47,289 nucleotides of DNA from DAOTTW01 sp034437615. GTDB taxonomy: Bacteria > Chloroflexota > Anaerolineae > Aggregatilineales > Phototrophicaceae. The notes under the pieces are model-generated. The model saw only the letters and a list, made by a program, of their open reading frames with translations, searched no databases and had not been told where the DNA came from. Positions 25,801 to 34,333 of this stretch are shown in pieces; position 1 is the first letter of the stretch; each line of letters begins with the position of its first letter. A program made the translations under genes and the position numbers. Location: positions 1-47,289 of the forward strand of contig DAOTTW010000115.1 of NCBI GenBank assembly GCA_034437615.1, given 5' to 3'.

Positions 25801-27476
25801 TGGCAATCATGGCCATATCCGGCTCTACAAAGGGTGGCTTCGGCCCGATTACGCAGCTAGCGGGTATGCGTGGCCTGATGGCCGACCCATCTGGCCGCAT
25901 CATCGACCTGCCCATCCGTAGCCACTTCCGTGAAGGGCTGACCGCGCTAGAATACTTCATTTCTACACACGGCGCACGCAAGGGTCTGGCCGATACGGCC
26001 CTACGCACAGCAGACGCAGGCTACCTGACGCGCCGACTGGTCGATGTGGCGCAAGATATGATTATCAACCGCATTGATTGCGGCACAGAGCGCGGCCTGA
26101 TGCTGAAGCGCAGCGACGACGTAGCCGGCCAAAACTTCAGCGAGCGTATCGTAGGCCGCAACGCCTCACGTGACATCATCGACCCCGAAACAGGCGGTGT
26201 GATCGTGGAGCGCAACGGCATCATCGACGAAGAGGCCGCCGAGTTCATCCAGGCGACCACACAAATCGCAGAAGTAGAGGTCCGCAGCCCCATGACCTGC
26301 TCGCTAGTGCACGGCGTCTGTGCGCTGTGCTACGGGCGTGACCTGGGTTCAGGTAATATGGTCAACATCGGTACGGCTGTCGGCATCATCGCCGCGCAAT
26401 CCATCGGTGAACCCGGTACACAGCTAACGCTACGTACCTTCCACCTGGGCGGTACGGCCAGCGCCGGTGGTGACATCACAACGGGTCTGCCGCGTGTGGA
26501 AGAGCTATTCGAATCTCGCCGCACGCCAAAGGGTGAATCGGTCATGATCGAAGGTGGCGGCACGCTGCGGCTAAGCGAACGTGAGGACGGCGTGCGCATC
26601 GCAACCATCATCGACAGCGAAGTGACCAACCAGAAGCATGAAATCCCCGGTAGCTTCAGCGTCGTCGTAAAGGATGGCGAAACCGTCAAGAAGGGCGCAA
26701 CCATCGCACAGCAAATCAACGGTGAGCAGAAGATCATCGGTGATATGGCTGGCGAAATCTACATTGAAGAAGACGCCGGCTTCACAGCCGTCTACATCCG
26801 CAATGAAGAGCGCAAGGAAGACGAATACGAAATCCCAGCCAATGCCCGCCTGATAGCCCACATCCACGATGGAATGCAGATTCGTGCTGGCGAGCAACTC
26901 ACAGAAGGTTCGCTCAACCCGCATCAGATTCTGAAGGTGCAAGGCGAAGACGCCACCCAGCTTTACCTGCTGACGGAAATCCAGAAGGTCTACCGTAGCC
27001 AGGGCGTGAACATCGCGGATAAGCACTTCGAGGTGATTATCCGCAAGATGCTCAATAAGGTGCAGATCACCAAAAGCGGCGATAGCGACCTGCTGCCAGG
27101 TGAACTAATCGACAAGCTGCGCCTGCTAGAGCTTAACGAAAACCTGCTTGCAGAAGGCGGCGAACCCGCCGCAGGCGTCCCGGTGCTGCTTGGCATCACA
27201 AAGGCCGCATTAAGCACGGATAGCTTCCTGTCGGCCTCCAGCTTCCAGCATACGATCAAGGTGTTGGCGGGTGCAGCTATCGAAGGCCGCATCGACCCGC
27301 TACACGGCCTGAAAGAAAACGTCATCATCGGCAAGCTGATCCCAGCAGGCACAGGCTTCTATGCCTACAAAGACCGTGAACGGGTCGGTCCCGATGTCAG
27401 CCTCGCGGAACAAGGCGCGTTAGGCATGGCTGAGGATGACTACGACGACACCGAAGACAGCGTCTTAGCCCCATAA
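22893..27476 (+). CDS. rpoC: DNA-directed RNA polymerase subunit beta-prime
   Basis: 1527 residues, from TTG with GGAGGAAG just upstream. This is the large catalytic subunit of RNA polymerase. The first zinc site has Cys 59, 61, 74 and 77 (CYCGKYKN, VCDKCG). The active-site loop is NADFDGDQM with Asp 626, 628 and 630. The second zinc site uses Cys 1063, 1136, 1143 and 1146. GLPRVEELFE is the trigger-loop-adjacent region. About 200 residues (roughly 140-345), predicted to be coiled coil and acidic (EERMEEIRGSHDEYVNQYES and similar), are inserted after the zinc-binding clamp part. The end shows the usual HGLKENVIIGKLIPAGTGF. rpoB is not adjacent: the gene upstream is a small charged protein. 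Confidence 0.98.
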   Translation: MEAKDFSALRISLASPEQIRSWSYGEVTKPETINYRRLRPEKDGLFCEAIFGPTRDWQCYCGKYKNIRYRGIVCDKCGVEVTRSSVRRERMGHIELAAPVAHVWYTRRVPSYLGLLLDVNRRNLDRVLYFAQYVITKVDEESRNKAINRIKKELDAKRNELGGDIQERMEEIRGSHDEYVNQYESRAQAIIEHYDNELARLSDDLMEEAQNLQSRIEGMKGSASSDVLFETVDTVIVAKGETVSGEHLSRVQELVNQYLSDLQSDIEDMKQRELESLGNEIEGVASEVNSALSEQQEELESRLATVQGNAERQIQELRDLKVMTFLSENRYRELKSRYGNVFQAEMGAEAFYSILQTLDLEKMSKELWDEVRNTRSKQRRSKATKRLGVVESLRSSDNRSEWMILTVLPVIPPDLRPMVQLDGGRFATSDLNDLYRRVINRNNRLKHLLELGAPDVIVRNEKRMLQEAVDSLIDNSQRGKALSRRGRRELKSLSDMLKGKKGRFRRNLLGKRVDYSGRSVIVIGPRLKLHQCGLPKTMALELYRPFVISRLVKYNYASNVKGAKRIIEREKPEVWEVLEEVIKERPVMLNRAPTLHRLGIQAFEPQLVEGKAIQIHPLVCSAFNADFDGDQMAVHVPLSEKAVQEARTLMLSTRNLLKPADGQPIVGPAKDMVLGIYYLTMDPTVEIVTLKERADDFRSFSTLRNPDATVGVAFRSNGFYYAQYRDIANKQVFYNDEREDENGRKQVVETALDRTIRALTAGEVDCILANTVEMRKLIDKLGLQDKLEITNLHERRAVVDHDEVEYLYGLGMVNLHTPILLGNVYDDREPQAEPEPTTIGRAIFNRILPDELRYVQETLGKGGLKTLVARCYQKIGAERTTDVVDAIKDYGFRYATLSGTTIAVSDLTIPDERANILRMADENVAAAEKDFRRGLMTEEERYQITIEEYSDAKSQLESLLQKTLDPYGPVAIMAISGSTKGGFGPITQLAGMRGLMADPSGRIIDLPIRSHFREGLTALEYFISTHGARKGLADTALRTADAGYLTRRLVDVAQDMIINRIDCGTERGLMLKRSDDVAGQNFSERIVGRNASRDIIDPETGGVIVERNGIIDEEAAEFIQATTQIAEVEVRSPMTCSLVHGVCALCYGRDLGSGNMVNIGTAVGIIAAQSIGEPGTQLTLRTFHLGGTASAGGDITTGLPRVEELFESRRTPKGESVMIEGGGTLRLSEREDGVRIATIIDSEVTNQKHEIPGSFSVVVKDGETVKKGATIAQQINGEQKIIGDMAGEIYIEEDAGFTAVYIRNEERKEDEYEIPANARLIAHIHDGMQIRAGEQLTEGSLNPHQILKVQGEDATQLYLLTEIQKVYRSQGVNIADKHFEVIIRKMLNKVQITKSGDSDLLPGELIDKLRLLELNENLLAEGGEPAAGVPVLLGITKAALSTDSFLSASSFQHTIKVLAGAAIEGRIDPLHGLKENVIIGKLIPAGTGFYAYKDRERVGPDVSLAEQGALGMAEDDYDDTEDSVLAP

Positions 27477-27505
27477 ACTTTACCTACGCAAATCAATGTT
27501 AAACG

Positions 27506-27535
27506 AGGGCGGCCAACAGGTCGCCCTTTCTGTTT
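27506..27535 (+). terminator. rpoC terminator
   Basis: AGGGCGGCC (27506-27514) pairs with GGTCGCCCT (27519-27527) around AACA, with one G-T pair, and is followed by TTCTGTTTC. It begins 30 bases after the rpoC stop. Confidence 0.8.
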
Positions 27536-27558
27536 CGCTATATGCAAAAAGCCCATTA

Positions 27559-27590
27559 AAAGTACAAAAGCGCAGGGGTTACCCTGCGCT
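27559..27590 (-). terminator. Terminator of the glycoside hydrolase lipoprotein gene
   Basis: AGCGCAGGG (27569-27577) pairs perfectly with CCCTGCGCT (27582-27590) around GTTA. On the minus strand it is followed by TTTTGTACTTTT, so it stops transcription arriving from the 27665-29119 gene. A small second hairpin, AGAAGC/GCTTCT at 27622-27638, lies between it and the stop codon. Confidence 0.75.
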
Positions 27591-27664
27591 CAGTAAAAAG
27601 TGCGTTTAGGCTTGTATTGAGAGAAGCGAAATGCTTCTGTCTGCCCAATATACTACACCAAAGT

Positions 27665-29119
27665 TTAGGATGCTGCTAAATACTGATAAAAAGGTCGCTG
27701 TAAAGGTAAACCATCACGATTTGGCAACAATAAGCTGAAGCCCGCCTTCTCATCACTGCGTTCGATCAACGCAGAATTCGCAAAGTTCAGGTTCCACAGG
27801 ATCATCGGCCCAACGTAATCCAGCCCTTGCCCAATTTCAAAAGCCCGTGAGGTGTACTCTGCCTGCAACAGCGGCGTGACGTAATCCATCCAGCCCTGAT
27901 CGACGGGACGCGGTGAGTCGAAACCTTCCCATGTAGCCCAGCCAAATTCAGTCACCCACATCTGTGCATCAGTATGGCCATTGCGCATCATAATCTCGCG
28001 TGGTTCTTCCAGGTTGTGAATAAAGTAGAAATGGCGATTCTCATCCCAGCCGCGCTCCGGTCCTGGCTGGCAGCAGCGTGCATCCGGCGGATTGCCCCAA
28101 CCATAGGGGTGCACACCGACAGCGACACGATCACCATATTGCGCCAGACCTGCATCATACATCTGCTGCAAAAAATCGCGATCATCGACGCTACCCGGCA
28201 TCGTGCTGGTGGGTGCCAGACCTGCGGTAATCACGGCGAGCTGCGGGTGCGTCTCCTGAATAGCGTCATAAACGGGACGGAAAAGCTGCATATAGCCCTG
28301 CCCATCGAACGGCAACGTGCCCTGCCACTCGCGCTGCAAATTCGGCTCGTTCCAGACTTCAACAGCATCGACATGCGCACCGACCTTTGTGCGGTTCAGC
28401 ATAAAGCGCAGGAAATTCGCCAGCGTATTCGGGTCATCCGGTGGGCCTGCTTCAACGTCCGTACTGCGTGCCCAACCAGGCGCTTTAGCAACGCTCAACA
28501 GGACGCGATGCCCTGCTAGCTTAGCGCGAACCACATGATCCTCAAATAGCGAGAAGGCCGCGTCGAATTGCTCCGGGCCATCGGGTTGCAAATTACTCCA
28601 ATCCACCTGAAACTTGACCCAACCCAGGTCAAGCGGTTTGGTGAATTCCATTGTGTAATAGAAATCCTGAATGCCGACGTTCGCGTATACCTGAATGCCC
28701 ATCAATTCACGGTCTAGCGGCGGCAAAGCCGGTGTCGGTGAAAATGTCGGCGCGGGTGTATCCGTCGGCACAGGCGTACTCGTCGGCGGCGGCACGTAGT
28801 CCTCATCAATGATCGGCCCAACCTGATCCCCCTGCCCCAATGCCGGCGACGACAGCGGAGTTGGCTGTGTTGGGGATGCTATGGCTTGCGTTTGTGTGGG
28901 CGTTGGTGATACAACCGTTGTAGCAACGGCGGCGACAGCCGTCAACGGTTGCTGGGTATCCGTCGGGCGGGCAGCCTCTAACACTGCGATATTTTGCGGT
29001 GGCGTCGGTGTGACGATCACACGTTGCAGCGTTTGTGGTGCGCAGGCTGCCAGTAACACCACCAGAATGCTCAAAACCAGAACGTATCGTGATGTTGGTT
29101 GGCGTTTTTTCTGCTTCAT
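27665..29119 (-). CDS. Lipoprotein glycoside hydrolase (GH39/GH5-like TIM barrel)
   Basis: About 484 residues from the ATG at 29119. A basic start and hydrophobic core lead to the lipobox LLAAC, with the lipid-modified cysteine at residue 26. A Thr/Pro-rich linker extends to about residue 130. A (beta/alpha)8 hydrolase domain follows: WVKFQVDWSNLQP, VEVWNEPN with likely acid/base Glu 258, VGVHPYGWG, and WVTEFGW with likely nucleophile Glu 391. This two-Glu pattern is that of clan A retaining hydrolases. The sugar substrate cannot be told. A longer start at 29146 (adding MMEPQIKRP) is possible. It is anchored outside the cytoplasm and is transcribed alone. Confidence 0.85.
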   Translation of the reverse strand: MKQKKRQPTSRYVLVLSILVVLLAACAPQTLQRVIVTPTPPQNIAVLEAARPTDTQQPLTAVAAVATTVVSPTPTQTQAIASPTQPTPLSSPALGQGDQVGPIIDEDYVPPPTSTPVPTDTPAPTFSPTPALPPLDRELMGIQVYANVGIQDFYYTMEFTKPLDLGWVKFQVDWSNLQPDGPEQFDAAFSLFEDHVVRAKLAGHRVLLSVAKAPGWARSTDVEAGPPDDPNTLANFLRFMLNRTKVGAHVDAVEVWNEPNLQREWQGTLPFDGQGYMQLFRPVYDAIQETHPQLAVITAGLAPTSTMPGSVDDRDFLQQMYDAGLAQYGDRVAVGVHPYGWGNPPDARCCQPGPERGWDENRHFYFIHNLEEPREIMMRNGHTDAQMWVTEFGWATWEGFDSPRPVDQGWMDYVTPLLQAEYTSRAFEIGQGLDYVGPMILWNLNFANSALIERSDEKAGFSLLLPNRDGLPLQRPFYQYLAAS

Positions 29120-29248
29120 GGGTCTCTTTATCTGGGGTTCCATCATGTCTCATGTTTGGGGTTCAATGATGCGGATAATGCTACCATAGCCAGCGATCAC
29201 TTTTTACAAAATCCATACCAGAGTAGGGTAATCGTCACATTTCATCTG

Positions 29249-29257
29249 TGCTAGAAT
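29249..29257 (+). promoter_or_regulatory. Extended -10 promoter candidate for the topoisomerase gene
   Basis: TG, one base, TAGAAT, with no clear -35 box, about 100 bases before the start codon at 29359. The start itself has AGGATAA upstream. The 239-base divergent gap (29120-29358) shows no other feature. Confidence 0.4.
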
Positions 29258-29358
29258 AGAACGCACGTTTTCAGACCACGATCACTGCTTAGGTATGTAC
29301 CCGACCGCACGAAGATGACCATACGGTAACGGCGAACGAAACTAGGATAAAATCAAAC

Positions 29359-31899
29359 ATGAACATTGGCGACATTCATACCGTCAACATCGAACAGCAA
29401 ATGCGCGAAGCATACCTGGATTATGCGATGAGTGTCATCGTCGCACGTGCCCTGCCCGATGCGCGGGATGGCCTGAAGCCGGTCCATCGCCGCATCCTCT
29501 ACGCGATGTATGACATGGGCCTCACACCGGGTACATCCTACAAGAAGAGCGCCCGTATCGTCGGTGAAGTGCTCGGCAAATATCATCCACATGGCGACGG
29601 GGCCGTGTATGATGCGATGGTCCGTCTCGCACAGGATTTTTCTATGCGCTATCGCCTCGTAGATGGTCAGGGTAATTTCGGTAGCATCGACGGCGATAGC
29701 GCCGCCGCGATGCGCTATACCGAGGCACGCATGGCCCGCCTGGGCCGTGACCTGCTGGACGACATCGAGAAGAACACCGTCGATTTCAGCGAAAACTTCG
29801 ATGGCAGCCTGGAAGAACCCGCCGTACTGCCCGCCAGCTTACCCAATCTGCTCATCAACGGCGCGTCCGGCATCGCTGTCGGCATGTCTACAAATATCCC
29901 ACCGCATAACCTCGGTGAAGTCGTGGATGCGCTGGTCTACATGCTGAGCCACTGGAACCGCCTGGATGAGATCGACATTGACGACCTGATGCAATTCATC
30001 AAAGGGCCGGATTTCCCGACGGGCGGCATGGTCTACAGCCATAGCGACACCGACGCCACCGAGGATTCACTCAAGCAAGCCTATGCCACCGGGCGCGGCA
30101 AGATCACCGTGCGTGCCAAAGTGCACCTCGAAAACATGGGGCGCGGCAAATCACGCATTATCGTCAGCGAATTGCCCTATCAAGTAAACAAGACCAACCT
30201 GATTGAGCGCATCGCGTCACTCGTCAACAATGGCAAAATCGAGGGCATCGCAGACCTGCGCGACGAATCCGACCGTCAGAACCTCGTGCGCCTCGTGATC
30301 GAGTTGCAACGCGGTGTGGATACAACTGACGTGCTCGCCAAGCTGTTCAAGCTGACACCGCTACAAGAGACGTTCAGCATCATCATGCTGGCCCTGGTCG
30401 ATGCACAACCGCGCTACCTGACGCTCAAGCAAGCATTGCGTGTTTACCTGGAGCACCGCCTCGTCATCGTAGAGCGCCGCAGCCAATACGATTTACAACG
30501 CGCCAGAGAACGCGCTCACATCCTGGAGGGTTTGCTCAAGGCACTCGATAACCTCGATGAAATCATTGACACGATCCGGCGCTCGCGCACAGTGGACACA
30601 GCGCGTAACAACTTAATGTCACGCTTTACGCTCAGCGAAGCCCAGGCACAAGCCATTCTCGATACGCCGTTGCGCCGTTTGGCTTCATTAGAACGCAAGA
30701 AGATCAAGGACGAGTACGAAGAAAAACGCCAGACCATCGCCTACCTGGAGGAGTTGCTCGACAACCCACAGAAAATACGCATCGTGATTGCCGAGGAACT
30801 GACCAACGTCAAGCACGCATACGCCGACCCACGCCGCACGATCATCACCGGCAGCACAGCATCCAGCATCAGTGCAACCGATTTCCTGATGCCCGAAGAA
30901 GTCGTCTGGGTGACGCTGACCGTAGATCACAAGCTAGGCCGCAGCTTCGATAACACGCAGCCAACCATCAGCACCAAGATAGAAAACCCGCCCTACCTGA
31001 TCTTGCAGGGCAGCACCAACCAGACGTTATATTTATTCACGTCCACAGGTGATTGTGCCACGATTCCGGTGCAGCAGTTGCCGCAGGTCAGCGACCCCGC
31101 AGAAGGCGGCAATTTTTACGATCTGTGCACCCTGACAAACGAGGATGCCATTGTCGCGGCGCTGATACTGCCTATGAGCCTGAACGAAGGCTTCTTGTTC
31201 ATGACGACGGATTCCGGCCAGGTGAAGCGTTCGCGCCTTGCGGATTTGCCGGGCGTCTCTGCAAGGGCCTTCGGTGTGATGAAAGTCGGCAAGCAGGACC
31301 GACTGAACAACGCCTTTATCACGGATGGCCAACAACCCATTCTGTTGACAACCGCCGCAGGGCAATCTATCCGCTTCTCAGAGGACGAAGTACGCCCAAC
31401 AGGGCTTGCTGCGGGTGGGATGCGCGGCATCAAGCTCACCATGCCAAAAGATCGCGTCGTCAGCGCGACCACCGCCAGCGATCAAGACTTCGTGTGGACC
31501 ATCACAGATGATGGCATCGCCAAAATTTCGCCCTTAGCAGAATACCCGCTACAGGGGCGTGCAGGTGCAGGCGTCATCGCCATGCGACTACCGAAAGGCA
31601 GCCGTGAAATCGTCGCCGCAACCACAGGTTCATCCGGTGACAGTGTCATCGTGATAACCAACAGCCACAAAATCAAAAACGTGCCCTTAGCCGCCGCCCC
31701 CAGGCTGAAACGCGGCAAGGCAGGCGGCGATGGCATCATCAGCTTAGACGGCTCAGAATATGTCGTCGGCCTGGTACAACCTCAACCCAAGTTTGAGCCA
31801 TTCGCAGCAGCAGAACCTGCAAACACAGATACAGATACAGACCAAACAGAAGCCGATCCCAGCGTAAATGGCACGGGCAACAGCCCCAACCATGCATGA
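29359..31899 (+). CDS. gyrA: Type IIA DNA topoisomerase subunit A (GyrA or ParC)
   Basis: 846 residues. The N-terminal breakage-reunion domain has ARALPDARDGLKPVHRRILYAM, GKYHPHGDGAVYDAMVRLAQ and the DNA-linking Tyr 120 in AMRYTEARM. The C-terminal ~340 residues form the beta-pinwheel that wraps DNA. The GyrA box (QRRGGKG-like) expected in the first blade is not seen; the nearest match is QGRAGAG much later, where E. coli GyrA also has only a blade repeat. By that criterion the protein could work as topoisomerase IV or as a gyrase with weak wrapping. The position equivalent to E. coli Ser83 is Gly 81. No gyrB/parE is adjacent. The symbol is given for the family, not to decide gyrase against topoisomerase IV. 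Confidence 0.93.
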   Translation: MNIGDIHTVNIEQQMREAYLDYAMSVIVARALPDARDGLKPVHRRILYAMYDMGLTPGTSYKKSARIVGEVLGKYHPHGDGAVYDAMVRLAQDFSMRYRLVDGQGNFGSIDGDSAAAMRYTEARMARLGRDLLDDIEKNTVDFSENFDGSLEEPAVLPASLPNLLINGASGIAVGMSTNIPPHNLGEVVDALVYMLSHWNRLDEIDIDDLMQFIKGPDFPTGGMVYSHSDTDATEDSLKQAYATGRGKITVRAKVHLENMGRGKSRIIVSELPYQVNKTNLIERIASLVNNGKIEGIADLRDESDRQNLVRLVIELQRGVDTTDVLAKLFKLTPLQETFSIIMLALVDAQPRYLTLKQALRVYLEHRLVIVERRSQYDLQRARERAHILEGLLKALDNLDEIIDTIRRSRTVDTARNNLMSRFTLSEAQAQAILDTPLRRLASLERKKIKDEYEEKRQTIAYLEELLDNPQKIRIVIAEELTNVKHAYADPRRTIITGSTASSISATDFLMPEEVVWVTLTVDHKLGRSFDNTQPTISTKIENPPYLILQGSTNQTLYLFTSTGDCATIPVQQLPQVSDPAEGGNFYDLCTLTNEDAIVAALILPMSLNEGFLFMTTDSGQVKRSRLADLPGVSARAFGVMKVGKQDRLNNAFITDGQQPILLTTAAGQSIRFSEDEVRPTGLAAGGMRGIKLTMPKDRVVSATTASDQDFVWTITDDGIAKISPLAEYPLQGRAGAGVIAMRLPKGSREIVAATTGSSGDSVIVITNSHKIKNVPLAAAPRLKRGKAGGDGIISLDGSEYVVGLVQPQPKFEPFAAAEPANTDTDTDQTEADPSVNGTGNSPNHA

Positions 31900-31917
31900 T
31901 CCGGCTGAGGCGCGTCG

Positions 31918-33024
31918 TCAAGCCAGCGCCGCCAGCGCTGCATCATAGCGTGCTGCCATCTGTGACCAATCAAACGGTTCGACGGCGGCACGCAATGCCA
32001 CAGGGTCAGCCTGCAAACGGCCATCCAGATGATGCCGCAGCAACGCCAGCAATTTACCGCGTCCATACAAGCAAGATGCGTGCTGTGCTTGCGGCACAAG
32101 GTACGGATAATTCAAGCGACGTGGCAACAACGGTACACATCCGCAATACATCGCTTCTGTAATCGCAATGCCGAAAAAATCTTGATACGACGTACTGACC
32201 ACATAATCCGCAGACCACAGCAGGCGTGCATAAGCCGCAAATGACTCCGCATAGCCATAGTGCACAACCTTCGCGCCAAGCCGTTCCCGCGCTGATAAAA
32301 ATTCCTGTGGCTCCTGGCGCACATTTTCCCCCGCTAACGCCACACGAAAATCATAGCCCGCCGCCTGCAAGCCATACAGCGCATCGAAGAACGCACGCGG
32401 GTTCTTCTCTTCCTCCCAGCGATGATTCCACAGAAGTAGCGGCGTGCTGTCGTCTGCATCCAGCGCACTATCAGGCTGATAGGCATCAAAACGCGCCAGC
32501 CCCATACCCAACGGCAACACAGACGCACGCGCCCGCAATGCATCCACCGTCTGAAGCTCGTTGTAATCCGCAAAGTGCTTCAGCATTCGCGGCAGCATCG
32601 CAAAAAAATCGCTCAGGTGATAATGGCTGTTGAACCAGAGCGCGTCAGCGGCCAACGCGCTGATGTAATTGATGAAGCCATAGCGCCAGCCATGCCGCTG
32701 ACGGCTGTTTTGTGGATAGCTGAGTTGGTTTTCATGGAAGTACAGCGCTATGGGGGTGTGTGCCGTCTGTTGGCGCGTCAGGGCGCGGAACGTGGACAGG
32801 TCAAACACATCTGACGCGAGTATAACCTGTGGTCGCCAACTATCCGCAACTAGCTCATCATACAAGCGTGCCAGCGTGACCGCACCGCCCTGCATCCGCC
32901 ACTTCCAGAATTGCCCCGGCAATGTCAGTAGCCGTACATCATGCGCTGAATGCTGCTGAAGCCCATCCGCCCAGGCACGATGGCTGCCCGTGTAATATGG
33001 CTCAATCAGCAAGACGCGCAGCAT
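31918..33024 (-). CDS. Homologue of queuosine-tRNA mannosyltransferase (DUF3524, GT-B glycosyltransferase)
   Basis: 368 residues. The start LLIEPYYTGSHRAWADGL, then ALYFHENQLSYPQ, WFNSHYHLSDF, LWNHRWEEEKNPRAFFDAL and a C-terminal donor-binding region (VVSTSYQDFFGIAITEAMYCGCVPLLP) are the pattern of GTDC1/QTMAN-type proteins. In animals QTMAN adds mannose to queuosine-34 of tRNA-Asp. Bacterial members are less studied, so mannosylation of queuosine is an inference. It follows the BTAD regulator by six bases. It is convergent with the topoisomerase gene, with 18 bases between stops and no visible terminator. Confidence 0.85.
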   Translation of the reverse strand: MLRVLLIEPYYTGSHRAWADGLQQHSAHDVRLLTLPGQFWKWRMQGGAVTLARLYDELVADSWRPQVILASDVFDLSTFRALTRQQTAHTPIALYFHENQLSYPQNSRQRHGWRYGFINYISALAADALWFNSHYHLSDFFAMLPRMLKHFADYNELQTVDALRARASVLPLGMGLARFDAYQPDSALDADDSTPLLLWNHRWEEEKNPRAFFDALYGLQAAGYDFRVALAGENVRQEPQEFLSARERLGAKVVHYGYAESFAAYARLLWSADYVVSTSYQDFFGIAITEAMYCGCVPLLPRRLNYPYLVPQAQHASCLYGRGKLLALLRHHLDGRLQADPVALRAAVEPFDWSQMAARYDAALAALA

Positions 33025-33030
33025 GGCAGG

Positions 33031-34230
33031 TCAGGCGTTATCACGGATTTTTTGCGCATATGCTGTGAGTTTCGCGTTCGGTGTTTGCTGCCGTACATCC
33101 TGCAAATATGCCCGTAGACGCTCGTAAACCTGTAGTGCCTGCGCAGTCATACCACGATTGTGATAAAGGGCCATCACACGCTGTACGATGTCCTCACGAC
33201 CTAAATCACTCACTGTCGCACGCAGCAACAGCGAGAGCGCTAGCTCATCGTCACCGAGCCGATGCCATGATTGCGCAAACAACATCAGCGCGTCACTCAA
33301 CGCCTGTCGTAATTGCCGCCGACGCTCCACAAACCAGGGTATCCGTACATCGACCAGATACGCCGAACGTGCCACCTCAATAGCCTCCTGTAGCAGCTTG
33401 ATAGCCACCTGCGGCGTTTGTGCGATTTCGCCTTGCTGCACGAGATGCGCAAAGCGGCGCACGTCATAGCGCAGGTCCAGTGTCGGCGCGATGCAATAAT
33501 AGCCAGATGAATATATCGTCAAGTCCATTTGCAGCAGCTCGCCGATTTTGCGCTTTGTCACATGAAAGACGTTCGTCGCCTCCTTCACAGACATATTCGG
33601 CCAAAATATCGCAAAAATCTCGTTACGTGTAGCCATCCCACGATCCACCAGGAAGAAGAAGAGGTTGCGCGGCAATGCCCCATCCCACGCCAGCACCGCT
33701 TGCGAATCCAGCCAGACGCGCCCACGCCCATAAGCATCCACAGATAGCGTGTGGGGCTGCTGTGATGCGTGCACCGCAATAGGGGGGTACGCCGAGACAA
33801 CGCCCTGCAAAATCGGCTGCATCAGCAACGACCGGGTAATCTGACGCGCCACGACGATAATCCTCAGTTGCGGGTGTTGTGCAATCAAAACGCGCAGGGC
33901 TTGCGCCAGCGTTTCGGCGTCCGCATGGTCCGCTTCATCCAAAATCAGCGCACGTAGCTCAGCCAGCACCGCGCCTTGTTCCACGCACGCCCGCCGAATC
34001 TGTGCGAGAATTTGCGGCTCTGACCCAGCGCCTGCCACCAAACGCAAATAGGCCGTCTGCGGATTATGCAGCAGGTCTACAATCACATCATAGCGCACCG
34101 CTTCACGGGCATCCAGCACGACCAGCGGATAATTCGGCAACCTGGACGGCATTGTATCGGCTAAATCATCCGTTGCTTGCGTATCCACCTCGCGGGCATC
34201 TGTATTCTGGCAAGCGTTGAAAATTGTCAT
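33031..34230 (-). CDS. BTAD/SARP-type transcriptional regulator
   Basis: About 399 residues from the ATG at 34230, which has GGAG nine bases upstream. Residues ~30-180 look like a reduced STAND/AAA-type domain (LVVLDAREAVRYDVIVDLL, LRALILDEADHADAETLAQAL) without a recognisable P-loop. A winged-helix segment follows (LFFFLVDRGMATRNEIFAIFWP, EATNVFHVTKRKIGELL), then a BTAD helical repeat domain up to the end (ALMLFAQSWHRLGDDELALSLLLRA, MTAQALQVYERLRAYL). SARP-like proteins activate nearby genes. It lies six bases upstream of the glycosyltransferase gene, so the two are co-transcribed. Its target is unknown. Confidence 0.85.
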   Translation of the reverse strand: MTIFNACQNTDAREVDTQATDDLADTMPSRLPNYPLVVLDAREAVRYDVIVDLLHNPQTAYLRLVAGAGSEPQILAQIRRACVEQGAVLAELRALILDEADHADAETLAQALRVLIAQHPQLRIIVVARQITRSLLMQPILQGVVSAYPPIAVHASQQPHTLSVDAYGRGRVWLDSQAVLAWDGALPRNLFFFLVDRGMATRNEIFAIFWPNMSVKEATNVFHVTKRKIGELLQMDLTIYSSGYYCIAPTLDLRYDVRRFAHLVQQGEIAQTPQVAIKLLQEAIEVARSAYLVDVRIPWFVERRRQLRQALSDALMLFAQSWHRLGDDELALSLLLRATVSDLGREDIVQRVMALYHNRGMTAQALQVYERLRAYLQDVRQQTPNAKLTAYAQKIRDNA

Positions 34231-34333
34231 GGTGGCGCACTCCAAGCATTTCACCGTAACACGTCAATTAACCACATCATGCTATCATTGTAACGATAAA
34301 CGAGATGCAGAAGCATAAACGTTCAAATCGGTG

